Source of the DNA: Bacillus cereus G9842
Lineage (GTDB): Bacteria; Bacillota; Bacilli; Bacillales; Bacillaceae_G
DNA length: 64,000 bases
Assembly (NCBI RefSeq): GCF_000021305.1
Contig: NC_011772.1
Coordinates: 2,766,001-2,830,000 of the forward strand
Reading direction: 5' to 3'
Positions 54,765-63,988 of this stretch are shown piece by piece. Position 1 is the first letter of the stretch, and each line of letters starts with the position of its first letter. The translations under genes were made by a program, and so were the position numbers. The notes below the pieces were generated by a model that was given only the letters and a program-made list of their open reading frames with translations, did no database searches and was not told where the DNA came from.

Positions 54765-55730
54765 TTAAGGACAATCTGGCTTCAATATTGTTCGCATAAA
54801 CTCTTCTTTAAAAGCAGGATAGTTAAAACCAACAGCAATTCTTTGAATCGGCCGACCATCAAACCTTGTTGGTTCAGCTATTTTTCTAAAGTCAGCTACA
54901 CTTTGGCCCCTAGTCACATCATTTGTCGTACTAATCCACACTGCCGATTTTTTATATTCAAAAATACTATCATTTATAAACGAGACAAACGGTAGTAAAT
55001 CGTGTATAGGGCTTCCACCAATACCCGGATATTCTTTTTTATAGAAGTTCTCATAATAAAAATCAATCATTGGTTTAATGAGTTTCGCCTGTCCAGTTCC
55101 TTGTTTATCTATTATATTGGCCATTTCAGGCGTAATAAGCGCGCCCTGTGTTACATTTAACGGGTATATACTAGCGTTTTTCGCATATTTCATAACAATA
55201 TTTGCTGCAATTGGATCACCATAAAAATTCGCTTCAGATACTGGTGTAACATTACCTGGAAATAGGAAAGCACCGCCCATTATATAATACGAACAAATAC
55301 GATCCATTATATTGGGATACAATAAAAATAACGTAGCAAGCGTCGTTAGTCTTCCTGTCGCCACAATTATAATATCTTCTGGACAAGGTTCGATTAATTT
55401 GATTAATTCACAAAAATTTTCTCGTTTACAAATTCTCATCTCAGGTGGATTAATAGGACCTAAACCGTGATCCCCATGGATTTCAGGGAAAAACAAAGGT
55501 TCTTCAGCTGTCATCGGCCTACTCGCACCTTCAATAATTTTTACATGTGTAGCATAGTACCTTTCTAAAAAATAAACATTTTCCGTAACGATTTCTCGTG
55601 ATACATTCCCGTACTCTGCAACAATACCTAGAATATCTAATTTACATGTTTTATTTGCATAAATTAACGCTACGGCGTCATCAATACCAAAGTCTCCAAA
55701 AAAGATGATTTTCTTATTAACTATTCTCAC
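54765..55730 (-). CDS. Inosine/uridine-preferring nucleoside hydrolase family protein
   Basis: The 321-residue protein keeps most of the calcium-site motif: FFGDFGIDDAVAL against the usual D-T-D-P-G-x-D-D. The first Asp is Phe here and Pro is Phe. MGGAFLFPGNVTPVSEANFYGDP and DLLPF near the end are family features. The change at the first Asp may alter activity. GTG start close to GAGGGG. Confidence 0.85.
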   Translation of the reverse strand: MRIVNKKIIFFGDFGIDDAVALIYANKTCKLDILGIVAEYGNVSREIVTENVYFLERYYATHVKIIEGASRPMTAEEPLFFPEIHGDHGLGPINPPEMRICKRENFCELIKLIEPCPEDIIIVATGRLTTLATLFLLYPNIMDRICSYYIMGGAFLFPGNVTPVSEANFYGDPIAANIVMKYAKNASIYPLNVTQGALITPEMANIIDKQGTGQAKLIKPMIDFYYENFYKKEYPGIGGSPIHDLLPFVSFINDSIFEYKKSAVWISTTNDVTRGQSVADFRKIAEPTRFDGRPIQRIAVGFNYPAFKEEFMRTILKPDCP

Positions 55731-55807
55731 CCCTCTTCAGCATAATCTACTATTATTATTATGTGAAAAAGACAAGGCGGTGAAACAGCGCAAACTAAAA
55801 AAGCCGC

Positions 55808-55996
55808 CTATTTATTGGCGACTTCAATCTTTTTATAAGACAAATATGCTAGTACATTTTTACTCGAATCGTATTTCGGGTTATTTCCTTTTCTCGGCTC
55901 TCTCATATGTGTCTTTTCAAATCCAGGAATGTCCGGCATTTTCCCCATAAATTCAAGCATTTCTTCCTCAGTACCTTCAATGCGTACACGAATCAT
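55808..55996 (-). CDS. DUF3970 family small protein
   Basis: The 62-residue protein starts MIRVRIEGTEEEMLEFMGKM and ends with a basic segment, the DUF3970 pattern. It is cytosolic. ATG follows AGGAATAG. Function unknown. Confidence 0.8.
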   Translation of the reverse strand: MIRVRIEGTEEEMLEFMGKMPDIPGFEKTHMREPRKGNNPKYDSSKNVLAYLSYKKIEVANK

Positions 55997-56065
55997 TATA
56001 ACTATTCCTCAATTCTCAGTTTCTCTGTACTAAGTATATCGTACTTCAGAAAGACTGCAACACAT

Positions 56066-56851
56066 TTATCTTTTTAATGTTGTACTTTTTTTACATATAA
56101 ACATAGCCATTTCAGTATAGAATGAATCTACTTTATTATTTTTAAATTGAATATTAAAATATCCCTTCATTTCGTTTGGCGCTTTCATCATACATTCTGT
56201 TAATTTTTCACGCTTTTGTACAGGGACATTCATCATATTACACCACCAGTCAAAATCAAACTTCTTATCAAAAGTAAGACATGACTGCATTTGCAAACCG
56301 TTTTTTTCTAATAAAGTAAGCCATTCTGTCTTTTTTAGAGCTCGTTCATGACTTGGGTCCCGCTTTTTTTCTATAAAATTATAAAATGTATCATATTCAT
56401 TATTTTCTGGCGAAACATTATCTATTAAGATGAATAATCCATTATTCTCCAACGTACGATTTACTTCAAAAATAAATTGAGCCGGATTCGTAAAATGATG
56501 GGCTGCAATCCGGCATGTAATTGTATCAAAAAAATGGTCTGCAAATGGTAAATCCTCTGCGTTTCCTACTACAAAAGACACATTTCCATGACCATTCTGC
56601 TTTATAAAACCTTTTGCTTCTTCTAACATCTGTTCTGTTAAATCAAGTGCAACTACTTCTTCAAACATAGGTGCTAACATATTCGCAACATGTCCGCCAC
56701 CAGTAGCAACATCAAGAAGACGATTATTATGGCGAGACGCAACTTGTTGAACTACATATTGTAAGTCCTGTCCTTTAGCATGTATTTTACTATTCACATA
56801 CTTATCGGCATTACTACCAAACTGTTTTTTCACAAGCTCTTCCTTACTCAT
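56066..56851 (-). CDS. Class I SAM-dependent methyltransferase
   Basis: The 261-residue enzyme has motif I RLLDVATGGGHVANML near residue 45, the acidic end of strand 2 in VVALDLTEQM and motif III NAEDLPFADHFFD. It is similar to UbiE/YcgJ-type methyltransferases. Substrate unknown. Confidence 0.9.
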   Translation of the reverse strand: MSKEELVKKQFGSNADKYVNSKIHAKGQDLQYVVQQVASRHNNRLLDVATGGGHVANMLAPMFEEVVALDLTEQMLEEAKGFIKQNGHGNVSFVVGNAEDLPFADHFFDTITCRIAAHHFTNPAQFIFEVNRTLENNGLFILIDNVSPENNEYDTFYNFIEKKRDPSHERALKKTEWLTLLEKNGLQMQSCLTFDKKFDFDWWCNMMNVPVQKREKLTECMMKAPNEMKGYFNIQFKNNKVDSFYTEMAMFICKKSTTLKR

Positions 56852-57001
56852 TTTATCATCTTCTTTCTATTGTTATTTACATATACGATTCATATAATTA
56901 TTACAATTCTCTTCATGTATTTTCAAATCCTCTTTTCATCTCACTTCTCATCAAGTTTACCTATAATCAAAATAATATAATTTTACGTTTTACCATTAAA
57001 C

Positions 57002-57033
57002 AAAAAAGGCTACGGGAACTTGTCCCCTAACCT
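57002..57033 (-). terminator. Terminator of the 122-aa gene
   Basis: GGTTAGGGGAC with GTTCCCGTAGCC and T6 on the minus strand. Confidence 0.65.
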
Positions 57034-57046
57034 GACTAAATATTTA

Positions 57047-57415
57047 CTACATTTTTATTTCTTCGTATATATCTATATAATATAAATCCTCTTTCAACTT
57101 CATAATAACATCTACTTCGTTATAAGTAGCCTCACGAGCATGTAAACCAAATTGATCCATACCAATCCATATCCACCCAGGTGTATGATATAAAACATCT
57201 AAGTTAAAATAATCTAATTTAGTAAGCTCCGATGTAATAAATTTATCTTTATTAGCGATTTGTTTATCTAGTAAACCATATTCTTTACCATTTTCAAATA
57301 GCGATATAACTTTCCCTACAATCGGATGTTCACGAACAATAAAATGATATTCCTTTTCCTCTACATTTGCCACAATCAAACGAGAAACAGATAAATCAGC
57401 CCCCGAATTCGACAT
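57047..57415 (-). CDS. Hypothetical cytosolic protein
   Basis: The 122-residue, acidic protein has a strong AAGGAGGTGA ribosome site. It has a Trp-rich centre (YHTPGWIWIGMDQFGLH) and an acidic end. No domain is recognised. Confidence 0.68.
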   Translation of the reverse strand: MSNSGADLSVSRLIVANVEEKEYHFIVREHPIVGKVISLFENGKEYGLLDKQIANKDKFITSELTKLDYFNLDVLYHTPGWIWIGMDQFGLHAREATYNEVDVIMKLKEDLYYIDIYEEIKM

Positions 57416-57497
57416 ATTTGTTTATTCACCTCCTTATATAGGTTTCTTCAATATAATAACAAATGAATATTCAAATTAAGTTAATATAATGTAAAAA

Positions 57498-57533
57498 ATA
57501 AAAAGCTGACTTCCCTTTAGAAATCAACCTTTA
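57498..57533 (-). terminator. Terminator-like hairpin of the 38-aa gene
   Basis: AAAG-TTGATTTC pairs with GGAAGTCAGCTTT (one bulge) and T5 follows on the minus strand. Confidence 0.6.
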
Positions 57534-57565
57534 CAATTTGATCAACTTTATACTTTTACAAATTA

Positions 57566-57682
57566 TTATAATGTTTCTTTTTCCTCATCATTTCCGGAAA
57601 CTAAACTTCCTATAGCATCCGCTGTTACTTCTACTACAAATTCACAAATACCTGCTACAACTTCTCCAATTACTTCATCCAT
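57566..57682 (-). CDS. 38-residue hydrophobic peptide
   Basis: ATG 57682 lies seven bases after AAGGGGG and opens 38 codons: MDEVIGEVVAGICEFVVEVT then ADAIGSLVSGNDEEKETL. A short amphipathic to membrane helix is flanked by acidic ends. A terminator follows. The size and the layout suggest a real small protein of unknown role. Confidence 0.6.
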   Translation of the reverse strand: MDEVIGEVVAGICEFVVEVTADAIGSLVSGNDEEKETL

Positions 57683-57891
57683 CTTTTTACCCCCTTATTT
57701 TATGCAACTTATTTGTAGTATAGAAGAAATTGGTGAATGTAAACTATCGAAAAAGGTGACATAAACCTTACAAAATTGTAAGCTCTTTCATCCCTTTACT
57801 TACTTCCTTTGAAACTCCAAGTATTTTTAGCAGACATATAGGCCATCATAATATGAAGAAAGTAATAATCTAGTGTCAGGAGGCGTTTAAT

Positions 57892-58044
57892 ATATATTAT
57901 GTAAAATTAATTAAAGGTCAATCTTTCTACGCTTTTGACCATCGTTTCTTAGTGTCTGAAGAAGAAGAGGTTTCTGAGAGAATTTATAATTACTTACGAC
58001 GTAATGAATTTTTTGAAGTACGTAAAGAAGAATATTCTGCTTAA
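57892..58044 (+). pseudogene. YqbF-like small protein with ATA in the start position
   Basis: The frame is open for 50 codons (YYVKLIKGQSFYAFDHRFLV after the start) and ends at TAA 58044. A perfect AGGAGG lies nine bases before the codon ATA at 57892, where ATG would be expected. The sequence resembles YqbF-type N-terminal domains. ATA is a very rare start, so the gene may be silent, weakly translated, or the base may be wrong. Confidence 0.5.
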
Positions 58045-58213
58045 TTACAAAAAGCATTAAGAAAAATATCATCTTATTATGATATATTCTTGATGCTTTT
58101 ATGTAAATTGCTTCTTTTCAACAATTGTTGTGGACTCTATTATAATATTCTAGTATTTGTCCAAGATAATTCATCCCTATTTCCGTATTTCAGTATATGA
58201 AGAGGTTGTGAAT

Positions 58214-58648
58214 ATGACTCATATCATTGATTATTAAGCTACTCAACCTATAAGTAAAACTGATGCAACAACTTTTGCAATCCCCTCTTCTCCAAACAAA
58301 GTAATTCTAGCAAATTTGAAATTGAGAATTTCAAGTAGAGATTCACGTAATAATCGAGTAGAATTAATAGCTACAGTTGGTGTAGAAGGTATAACTGAGA
58401 TTTCACAAGTTTTATTCCGAATTTTCCTTGATAACATTGAAATTTTCAATACACAAGTAGGTATTGAATCAACAAATTCTGAACAATTTTACGTACAAAC
58501 ATTCCAAGCTACAGACCAAAACATTAGCAGTGGAACACACGAATATTCATTAACTGTAGAAAACCTTATTAGTAGTGCAAGTGCAGAAGTTGCTGGTCCT
58601 CTATCTTTTAGCGCTTTAGCTATTGGACAAGAGCGTAAATATTGCTAA
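58214..58648 (+). pseudogene. exsC: Exosporium protein ExsC gene with a stop at codon 8
   Basis: ATG ACT CAT ATC ATT GAT TAT is followed by TAA (58235-58237), then the frame runs on without further stops for 136 codons. The product would read MTHIIDY-stop-ATQPISK, and ExsC proteins as I recall them have Gln at the stop position. CAA to TAA is a single change. The rest (residues 35-144) has the expected beta-rich body. AGAGGTTGTGA gives the ribosome site. The strain probably lacks ExsC in its exosporium. Confidence 0.85.
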
Positions 58649-58678
58649 TTGAAATTAATGTTTAATTTTGTACTTTGG

Positions 58679-58713
58679 AAAAGCAAGACGTAGTTATACG
58701 TTCTTGCTTTTTT
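58679..58713 (+). terminator. Terminator of exsC
   Basis: AAAGCAAGACGT pairs with ACGTTCTTGCTTT followed by T6. Confidence 0.85.
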
Positions 58714-58943
58714 ATATTTATCCTTACTTTCTATTAGCTTTAATCATGAATTTTTTACGTTTTGCTTCATTTATTTCATCAATTAATACATCAAATTTTT
58801 TACAAATCAAAAAGATTGAAATCCAATTATGAAACACGTAATATAGACTCTGACTCTAAAAAAGTTCGTATAAAAATACTACATAAATAAGGAGGTTTTA
58901 TATACGAGTTTTTTCATTTTAAAAGACGGAGAGGTTTTATGTT

Positions 58944-60146
58944 ATGTGGCGTAATAAAAATGTTTGGATTGTTTTAATTGGGGAGTTTATTGCAGGTCTA
59001 GGATTATGGCTTGGTATTCTTGGCAACCTTGAGTTTATGCAAAAATATGTCCCTTCTGATTTCATGAAATCAGTTATATTATTTATCGGACTATTAGCCG
59101 GTGTTCTAGTTGGCCCTATGGCCGGTCGTGTCATCGATCAGTATGAAAAGAAAAAAGTTCTTCTTTACGCTGGATTTGGTCGAGTTTTAAGTGTTATTTT
59201 CATGTTTTTCGCTATTCAATTTGAAAGTATCGCATTTATGATTGCATTTATGGTTGCTCTTCAAATTTCAGCAGCATTTTATTTCCCTGCATTACAATCT
59301 GTAATTCCACTCATCGTACGTGAGAATGAGTTATTACAAATGAACGGTGTACATATGAATGTTGGTACAATCGCTCGTATTGCAGGTACTTCACTAGGTG
59401 GAATTCTTTTAGTTGTAATGAGTTTACAGTATATGTACGCCTTTTCAATGGCAGCATACGCCTTATTATTCCTCTCGACGTTCTTCCTACAATTCGAAGA
59501 CAAGAAATCAACAACACCAAGTAAACAAGCTGCAAAAGACAATAGCTTTATGGAAGTATTTCGTATTTTAAAAGGAATTCCTATTGCTTTTACAGCACTT
59601 ATATTAAGTATCATCCCTCTATTATTTATAGCAGGGTTTAATTTAATGGTTATTAACATTAGCGAAATGCAACATGATCCTACGATTAAAGGGTTCATAT
59701 ATACAATTGAAGGTGTCGCATTTATGTTAGGTGCCTTCGTAATTAAACGTCTATCTGATCATTTCAAACCCGAAAAATTACTATATTTCTTCGCAATTTG
59801 TACTGCTTTTGCACACCTGTCATTGTTCTTTAGCGATATAAAATGGATGGCTCTTACATCATTTGGTTTGTTTGGGTTTAGTGTTGGCTGCTTCTTCCCT
59901 ATTATGTCGACAATTTTCCAAACGAAAGTGGAAAAAAGTTATCACGGTCGCCTCTTCTCATTCCGTAATATGTTTGAGAGGGTTATGTTCCAAATCGTCT
60001 TACTTGGCACAGGGTTCTTCTTAGATACAATTGGGTTACAATATATGGTTCTCATCTTCGGAGTCGTTTCATTATTGATTATTTCTATTTCCCTTTCTAA
60101 GCAGAAACATTATGAAAAACAGCATTCACAATCTGCGAATTTATAA
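58944..60146 (+). CDS. MFS transporter
   Basis: The 400-residue protein has about twelve membrane segments and loop 2-3 motif GPMAGRVIDQYEKKKVL. It is similar to MFS drug or metabolite exporters. ATG lies nine bases after GAGAGG. It is transcribed alone with its own terminator. Substrate unknown. The gap of 295 bases before it holds a second AAGGAGG site at 58,890 without a frame behind it. Confidence 0.88.
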   Translation: MWRNKNVWIVLIGEFIAGLGLWLGILGNLEFMQKYVPSDFMKSVILFIGLLAGVLVGPMAGRVIDQYEKKKVLLYAGFGRVLSVIFMFFAIQFESIAFMIAFMVALQISAAFYFPALQSVIPLIVRENELLQMNGVHMNVGTIARIAGTSLGGILLVVMSLQYMYAFSMAAYALLFLSTFFLQFEDKKSTTPSKQAAKDNSFMEVFRILKGIPIAFTALILSIIPLLFIAGFNLMVINISEMQHDPTIKGFIYTIEGVAFMLGAFVIKRLSDHFKPEKLLYFFAICTAFAHLSLFFSDIKWMALTSFGLFGFSVGCFFPIMSTIFQTKVEKSYHGRLFSFRNMFERVMFQIVLLGTGFFLDTIGLQYMVLIFGVVSLLIISISLSKQKHYEKQHSQSANL

Positions 60147-60150
60147 AATA

Positions 60151-60195
60151 AACAAAGAAGTATGGATATAATATTGAATCCATACTTCTTTGTTC
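60151..60195. terminator. Long perfect hairpin terminator
   Basis: AACAAAGAAGTATGGAT pairs with ATCCATACTTCTTTGTT. Confidence 0.88.
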
Positions 60196-60299
60196 TATAA
60201 TACGCCTATTTATTACGTTTATTGAAATTACCTAAAGGAGTATCCCCCTTTTATTTCGAATAGATTATAAAGAGTACTCTTTATAAAAGGAGTGGTAAA

Positions 60300-60599
60300 A
60301 TGTCTGATGGCATTGAAGTATTTATTGTCCTGCTCTTTGCAATTGCTCTGTTTAGCATCCTAAACTTTTTAGCCATTTCCTTATCTGGACATAGTTTTAA
60401 AAAAAGAATCATGGCAGGTTTCATATTTTTACTACTGACTCCCATTGTCTTTTTGACTATCGCAACATTTGCTTCTATATTCGATAAAGCAGGATTTGGC
60501 GCAGGTACGTTAGCCTTTATGATCGCAAGCGTATATATATTAAATGGAATAGTGCTTCTGCTTTCCTCTTTATTTATCCTCAAAAAAGATATAACATAG
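60300..60599 (+). CDS. Small integral membrane protein
   Basis: The 99-residue protein has three hydrophobic segments (about 7-27, 38-58 and 70-92). ATG follows AAAAGGAGTGG. Not recognised. Confidence 0.72.
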   Translation: MSDGIEVFIVLLFAIALFSILNFLAISLSGHSFKKRIMAGFIFLLLTPIVFLTIATFASIFDKAGFGAGTLAFMIASVYILNGIVLLLSSLFILKKDIT

Positions 60600-60610
60600 G
60601 CTATGGTACT

Positions 60611-60648
60611 AGCATGAATCTGACTTTACACTAGATTCATGCTTCTTT
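60611..60648 (+). terminator. Terminator
   Basis: AGCATGAATCT/AGATTCATGCT with a T-rich tail. Confidence 0.8.
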
Positions 60649-60768
60649 AATTTCTCCTAAATTTTTATATGAAATTAAATAATTCTTTAAAAAAATTTAA
60701 ACTTTATTTATTATAATATCCCTATCGTATTCGCACGTTTATTCAAATTTAAAAGAAAGGAGCACAAA

Positions 60769-61131
60769 ATGAAAAAGGTTCTACTTACAATTCCTATACT
60801 AATCATCCTACTTAGTGGATGCAGCAATAACGATATATACGGTTCTTGGGAAGTCGTTGACAATAAAAATGGTGAATGCCCTGTATATTATAAATTTGAA
60901 ACAGTTGTCAAAAAAGAAAATAAAGAGGAAATTGTGCAAAATTTAGTAGAAATGCAAACCACAAAGAATAAAGACGATTTATATAAAGGCTCATTTGTCA
61001 AAAATTCTAATGTATATCACATTGATTATGGTAATTCATTTACATCAGAGCAAACTTTAAAAGTTGCCGACGGTACATTAAATGTATACTTTTTGACAGC
61101 TGAAAAATTATGCACGTATAAAAAGAAATGA
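60769..61131 (+). CDS. Small lipoprotein of unknown function
   Basis: The 120-residue product has a lipoprotein signal with Leu-Leu-Ser-Gly-Cys at residue 18. The mature part is a small beta-rich domain (GSWEVVDNKNGECPVYYKFE) with two more Cys, which may form a disulfide. AAAGGAG ribosome site. Function unknown. Confidence 0.8.
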   Translation: MKKVLLTIPILIILLSGCSNNDIYGSWEVVDNKNGECPVYYKFETVVKKENKEEIVQNLVEMQTTKNKDDLYKGSFVKNSNVYHIDYGNSFTSEQTLKVADGTLNVYFLTAEKLCTYKKK

Positions 61132-61146
61132 TTACATTTCAGAGGA

Positions 61147-61170
61147 AACGCAGAAAATATTTTCTGCGTT
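61147..61170. terminator. Perfect palindrome, terminator of the lipoprotein gene
   Basis: AACGCAGAAAAT/ATTTTCTGCGTT. Confidence 0.75.
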
Positions 61171-61425
61171 ATTTCACTTTAGAAATCTTCCACAAATACT
61201 TAATAAAAACTATCAAATAACTTAAGTTATATAAAATGAATCCTATAATAGACATTTCAATTAACACGTCTACGCTATTTACATCGATACTTTTCAAAAT
61301 AGGCTAATACTTCCTCTAAATTTGTCAATCGTTTTAATTTTCATAAAAAAATGATAAAATATAAACATGTGTTTTCAGAATAATTAAAAACGCAGAATGA
61401 AAGCACTGTTTTAGGAGGGGTTTTG

Positions 61426-62625
61426 ATGACTTACACGTTAGCAACTAGAATGAAAGCATTCCAATCTTCTATATTTAGTGAATTAGGAGCCTATAAAAAA
61501 GAAAAAATTGCAGCAGGTCATAACATGATTGATTTGAGCATCGGAAATCCTGATATGCCGCCCGCTGATTTTGTAAGAGAAACAATGGTACATACAGCGA
61601 GTGAGAAAGAGAGCTACGGGTATACATTATCAGGTATTCAAGAATTTCACGAAGCTGTAACTGAATATTACATCAACACTCATAACGTTTTATTAAATGC
61701 AGATAAAGAAGTTTTATTATTAATGGGTTCACAAGACGGGCTCGTTCATTTACCTATGGTTTATGCAAATCCAGGTGATATTATATTAGTTCCTGATCCA
61801 GGATATACAGCTTATGAAACAGGTATTCAAATGGCTGGTGCAACATCTTACTACATGCCTTTAAAGAAAGAGAATGATTTCTTACCAGACTTAGAAGTCA
61901 TCCCTGAAGAAATTGCCGATCAAGCGAAGATGATGATTTTAAACTTCCCAGGGAATCCCGTTCCAGCAATGGCCCATGAAGATTTCTTTAAAGAAGTAAT
62001 CGCATTCGCGAAAAAGCATAATATTATCGTTGTCCATGATTTTGCTTATGCTGAATTTTATTTCGATGGTAATAAGCCAATTAGCTTCCTCTCTGTACAT
62101 GGTGCTAAAGAAGTTGGCGTAGAAATCAATTCTTTGTCAAAAAGTTATAGTTTAGCAGGTAGCCGTATTGGATATATGATTGGAAACGAAGAAATTGTTC
62201 GTGCACTTACTCAATTTAAATCTAATACCGACTACGGTGTATTTTTACCAATTCAAAAAGCGGCATCTGCAGCACTAAGAAATGGCGCGGCATTTTGTGA
62301 GAAAAACCGCGATATTTATCAAGAACGGAGAGATACTTTAGTCGATGGATTCCGAACATTTGGTTGGAATGTCGATAAGCCAGCCGGTAGTATGTTTGTC
62401 TGGGCTGAAATTCCACAAGGATGGACTTCTCTAGACTTCGCTTATGCATTAATGGATCGTGCGAATGTCGTTGTTACACCTGGTCATGCATTTGGACCTC
62501 ACGGAGAAGGCTTCGTACGTATTGCACTCGTTCAAGATAAAGAAGTGTTGCAACAAGTTGTTGAAAACATTAGAAATAGCGGCATTTTCGTCCTTGAAAA
62601 AGTAAATGAATTAGTTAAAAATTAG
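61426..62625 (+). CDS. Class I/II PLP aminotransferase
   Basis: ATG 61426 follows AGGAGGGG (a TTG just before is less likely) and gives 399 residues. The PLP Lys is in SLSKSYSLAGSRIGY near residue 236; NFPGNP, VVHDFAYAEF and the C-terminal Arg in FVRIALV fit the fold type I aspartate aminotransferase group. It resembles LL-diaminopimelate/alanine-type aminotransferases. Substrate not assigned. Confidence 0.9.
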   Translation: MTYTLATRMKAFQSSIFSELGAYKKEKIAAGHNMIDLSIGNPDMPPADFVRETMVHTASEKESYGYTLSGIQEFHEAVTEYYINTHNVLLNADKEVLLLMGSQDGLVHLPMVYANPGDIILVPDPGYTAYETGIQMAGATSYYMPLKKENDFLPDLEVIPEEIADQAKMMILNFPGNPVPAMAHEDFFKEVIAFAKKHNIIVVHDFAYAEFYFDGNKPISFLSVHGAKEVGVEINSLSKSYSLAGSRIGYMIGNEEIVRALTQFKSNTDYGVFLPIQKAASAALRNGAAFCEKNRDIYQERRDTLVDGFRTFGWNVDKPAGSMFVWAEIPQGWTSLDFAYALMDRANVVVTPGHAFGPHGEGFVRIALVQDKEVLQQVVENIRNSGIFVLEKVNELVKN

Positions 62626-62681
62626 TTCCCACTCCCCTGCTTAACTTTAGCAGGGGTATTATTAATTGGAGGTACTTTCAT

Positions 62682-63080
62682 ATGCATATTAAAGACACAC
62701 TTCCCCATCGTTATCCATTTTTAATGATTGATAAAGTAATAAATGTAAAACAAGATGAATTCGTTACAGGATATAAACTCATTACAAATAACGAATGGTT
62801 TATAAATGATAATCAAAAACATATGCCTCATATGTTAATTGTAGAAGCACTTGCTCAGCTTAGTGCATTTGTACATACAAGTGATTCTGAAGGACTAGGA
62901 TTCCTCTCCTCTTTAGATGGAGTTGAATTCCAAGGAAAAGCATATCCCGGTGATAAACTTGATTTACATTATGAACTAACGCGCAATCGCCGAGGTTTTG
63001 TTCTTGGTAAAGGTATTGCAACTGTAAACGACCAGCCTATTGTAACTATAGAAAAACTATTAATATATCAAGCAGATTAA
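62682..63080 (+). CDS. FabZ-like hotdog-fold dehydratase
   Basis: The 132-residue protein has the active-site His in [12 protein letters not shown] and the Glu in [12 protein letters not shown], as in FabZ. It is near the length of FabZ (about 144). The loop KHMPHM differs from the usual PGHFPxxP. It may be a FabZ paralogue used in a special pathway. GGAGG ribosome site. Confidence 0.8.
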   Translation: MHIKDTLPHRYPFLMIDKVINVKQDEFVTGYKLITNNEWFINDNQKHMPHMLIVEALAQLSAFVHTSDSEGLGFLSSLDGVEFQGKAYPGDKLDLHYELTRNRRGFVLGKGIATVNDQPIVTIEKLLIYQAD

Positions 63081-63166
63081 ATTGTTCCTTATATCAGTTG
63101 GGAATATCTATTCTCAACCAATTAAAAATAAATAGGAAAACATATTACGTAGTTAGGAGCAGGAAA

Positions 63167-63988
63167 ATGGAACGTACTATCGGTATCGATGCTGGAGGCA
63201 CATTAACGAAAATAGCTTATTTTAACGAAAAAAGGCTATTAACTTTTGAAAAATTTTATTCACATGAACAACATAAAATAATAGATTGGATTAAAAACAA
63301 CAATGGCATAAAACAAATATGTATTACGGGTGGTAAATCGAAACTATTACAGCAACTGCTTACAGGTTCATATAAAATAATAGAGCTAAACGAATTTGAA
63401 GCTACTCTTGCAGGTGTCCAATACATATTAAAAGAAGAAAAACATGCTATACGCAATTTTATTTTAACCAATATCGGTACAGGTACTTCTATCCATTACG
63501 TTTATAATGAACAATATATTCGCGCTGGTGGAACCGGAGTTGGCGGTGGGACTATTATGGGACTTTCAAAATTGTTAACAAATATAGATCATTTTGAAGA
63601 TGTAATCCCTCTAACAAAAGTAGGATCTAGAAAAGAACTAGATATTACGGTTGGAGATATTTATGGTGGTATTCTTTCCCCTATCGATAATAACTTAACT
63701 GCTAGTAACTTCGGAAAAGCAGCCATTACAGAATCAAATAATAGTAGCTCCGATATACTAGCTACTGTACAAGGACTTGTCGGTGAAGTCGTTACTGCAT
63801 TAAGCCTTCAATTCGCTGAAACAAAAAACATTGAACATATTATTTATATTGGTTCGACTTTATGTAATAACGTACAACTTCAACATATTATTAGTAGCTA
63901 CACCGAATATCAAAATAAAACACCAATCTTTTTACAAGATGGTGGTAATAGCGGTGCAATTGGTGCATTACTTCATGCTACGAAATAA
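63167..63988 (+). CDS. coaW: Type II pantothenate kinase CoaW
   Basis: ATG 63167 lies after AGGAGCAGG and gives 273 residues; a longer frame reaches upstream without a ribosome site. The ASKHA-type phosphate loop is [26 protein letters not shown] and [11 protein letters not shown], then [13 protein letters not shown], are type II features. It makes phosphopantothenate for coenzyme A. Confidence 0.92.
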   Translation: MERTIGIDAGGTLTKIAYFNEKRLLTFEKFYSHEQHKIIDWIKNNNGIKQICITGGKSKLLQQLLTGSYKIIELNEFEATLAGVQYILKEEKHAIRNFILTNIGTGTSIHYVYNEQYIRAGGTGVGGGTIMGLSKLLTNIDHFEDVIPLTKVGSRKELDITVGDIYGGILSPIDNNLTASNFGKAAITESNNSSSDILATVQGLVGEVVTALSLQFAETKNIEHIIYIGSTLCNNVQLQHIISSYTEYQNKTPIFLQDGGNSGAIGALLHATK

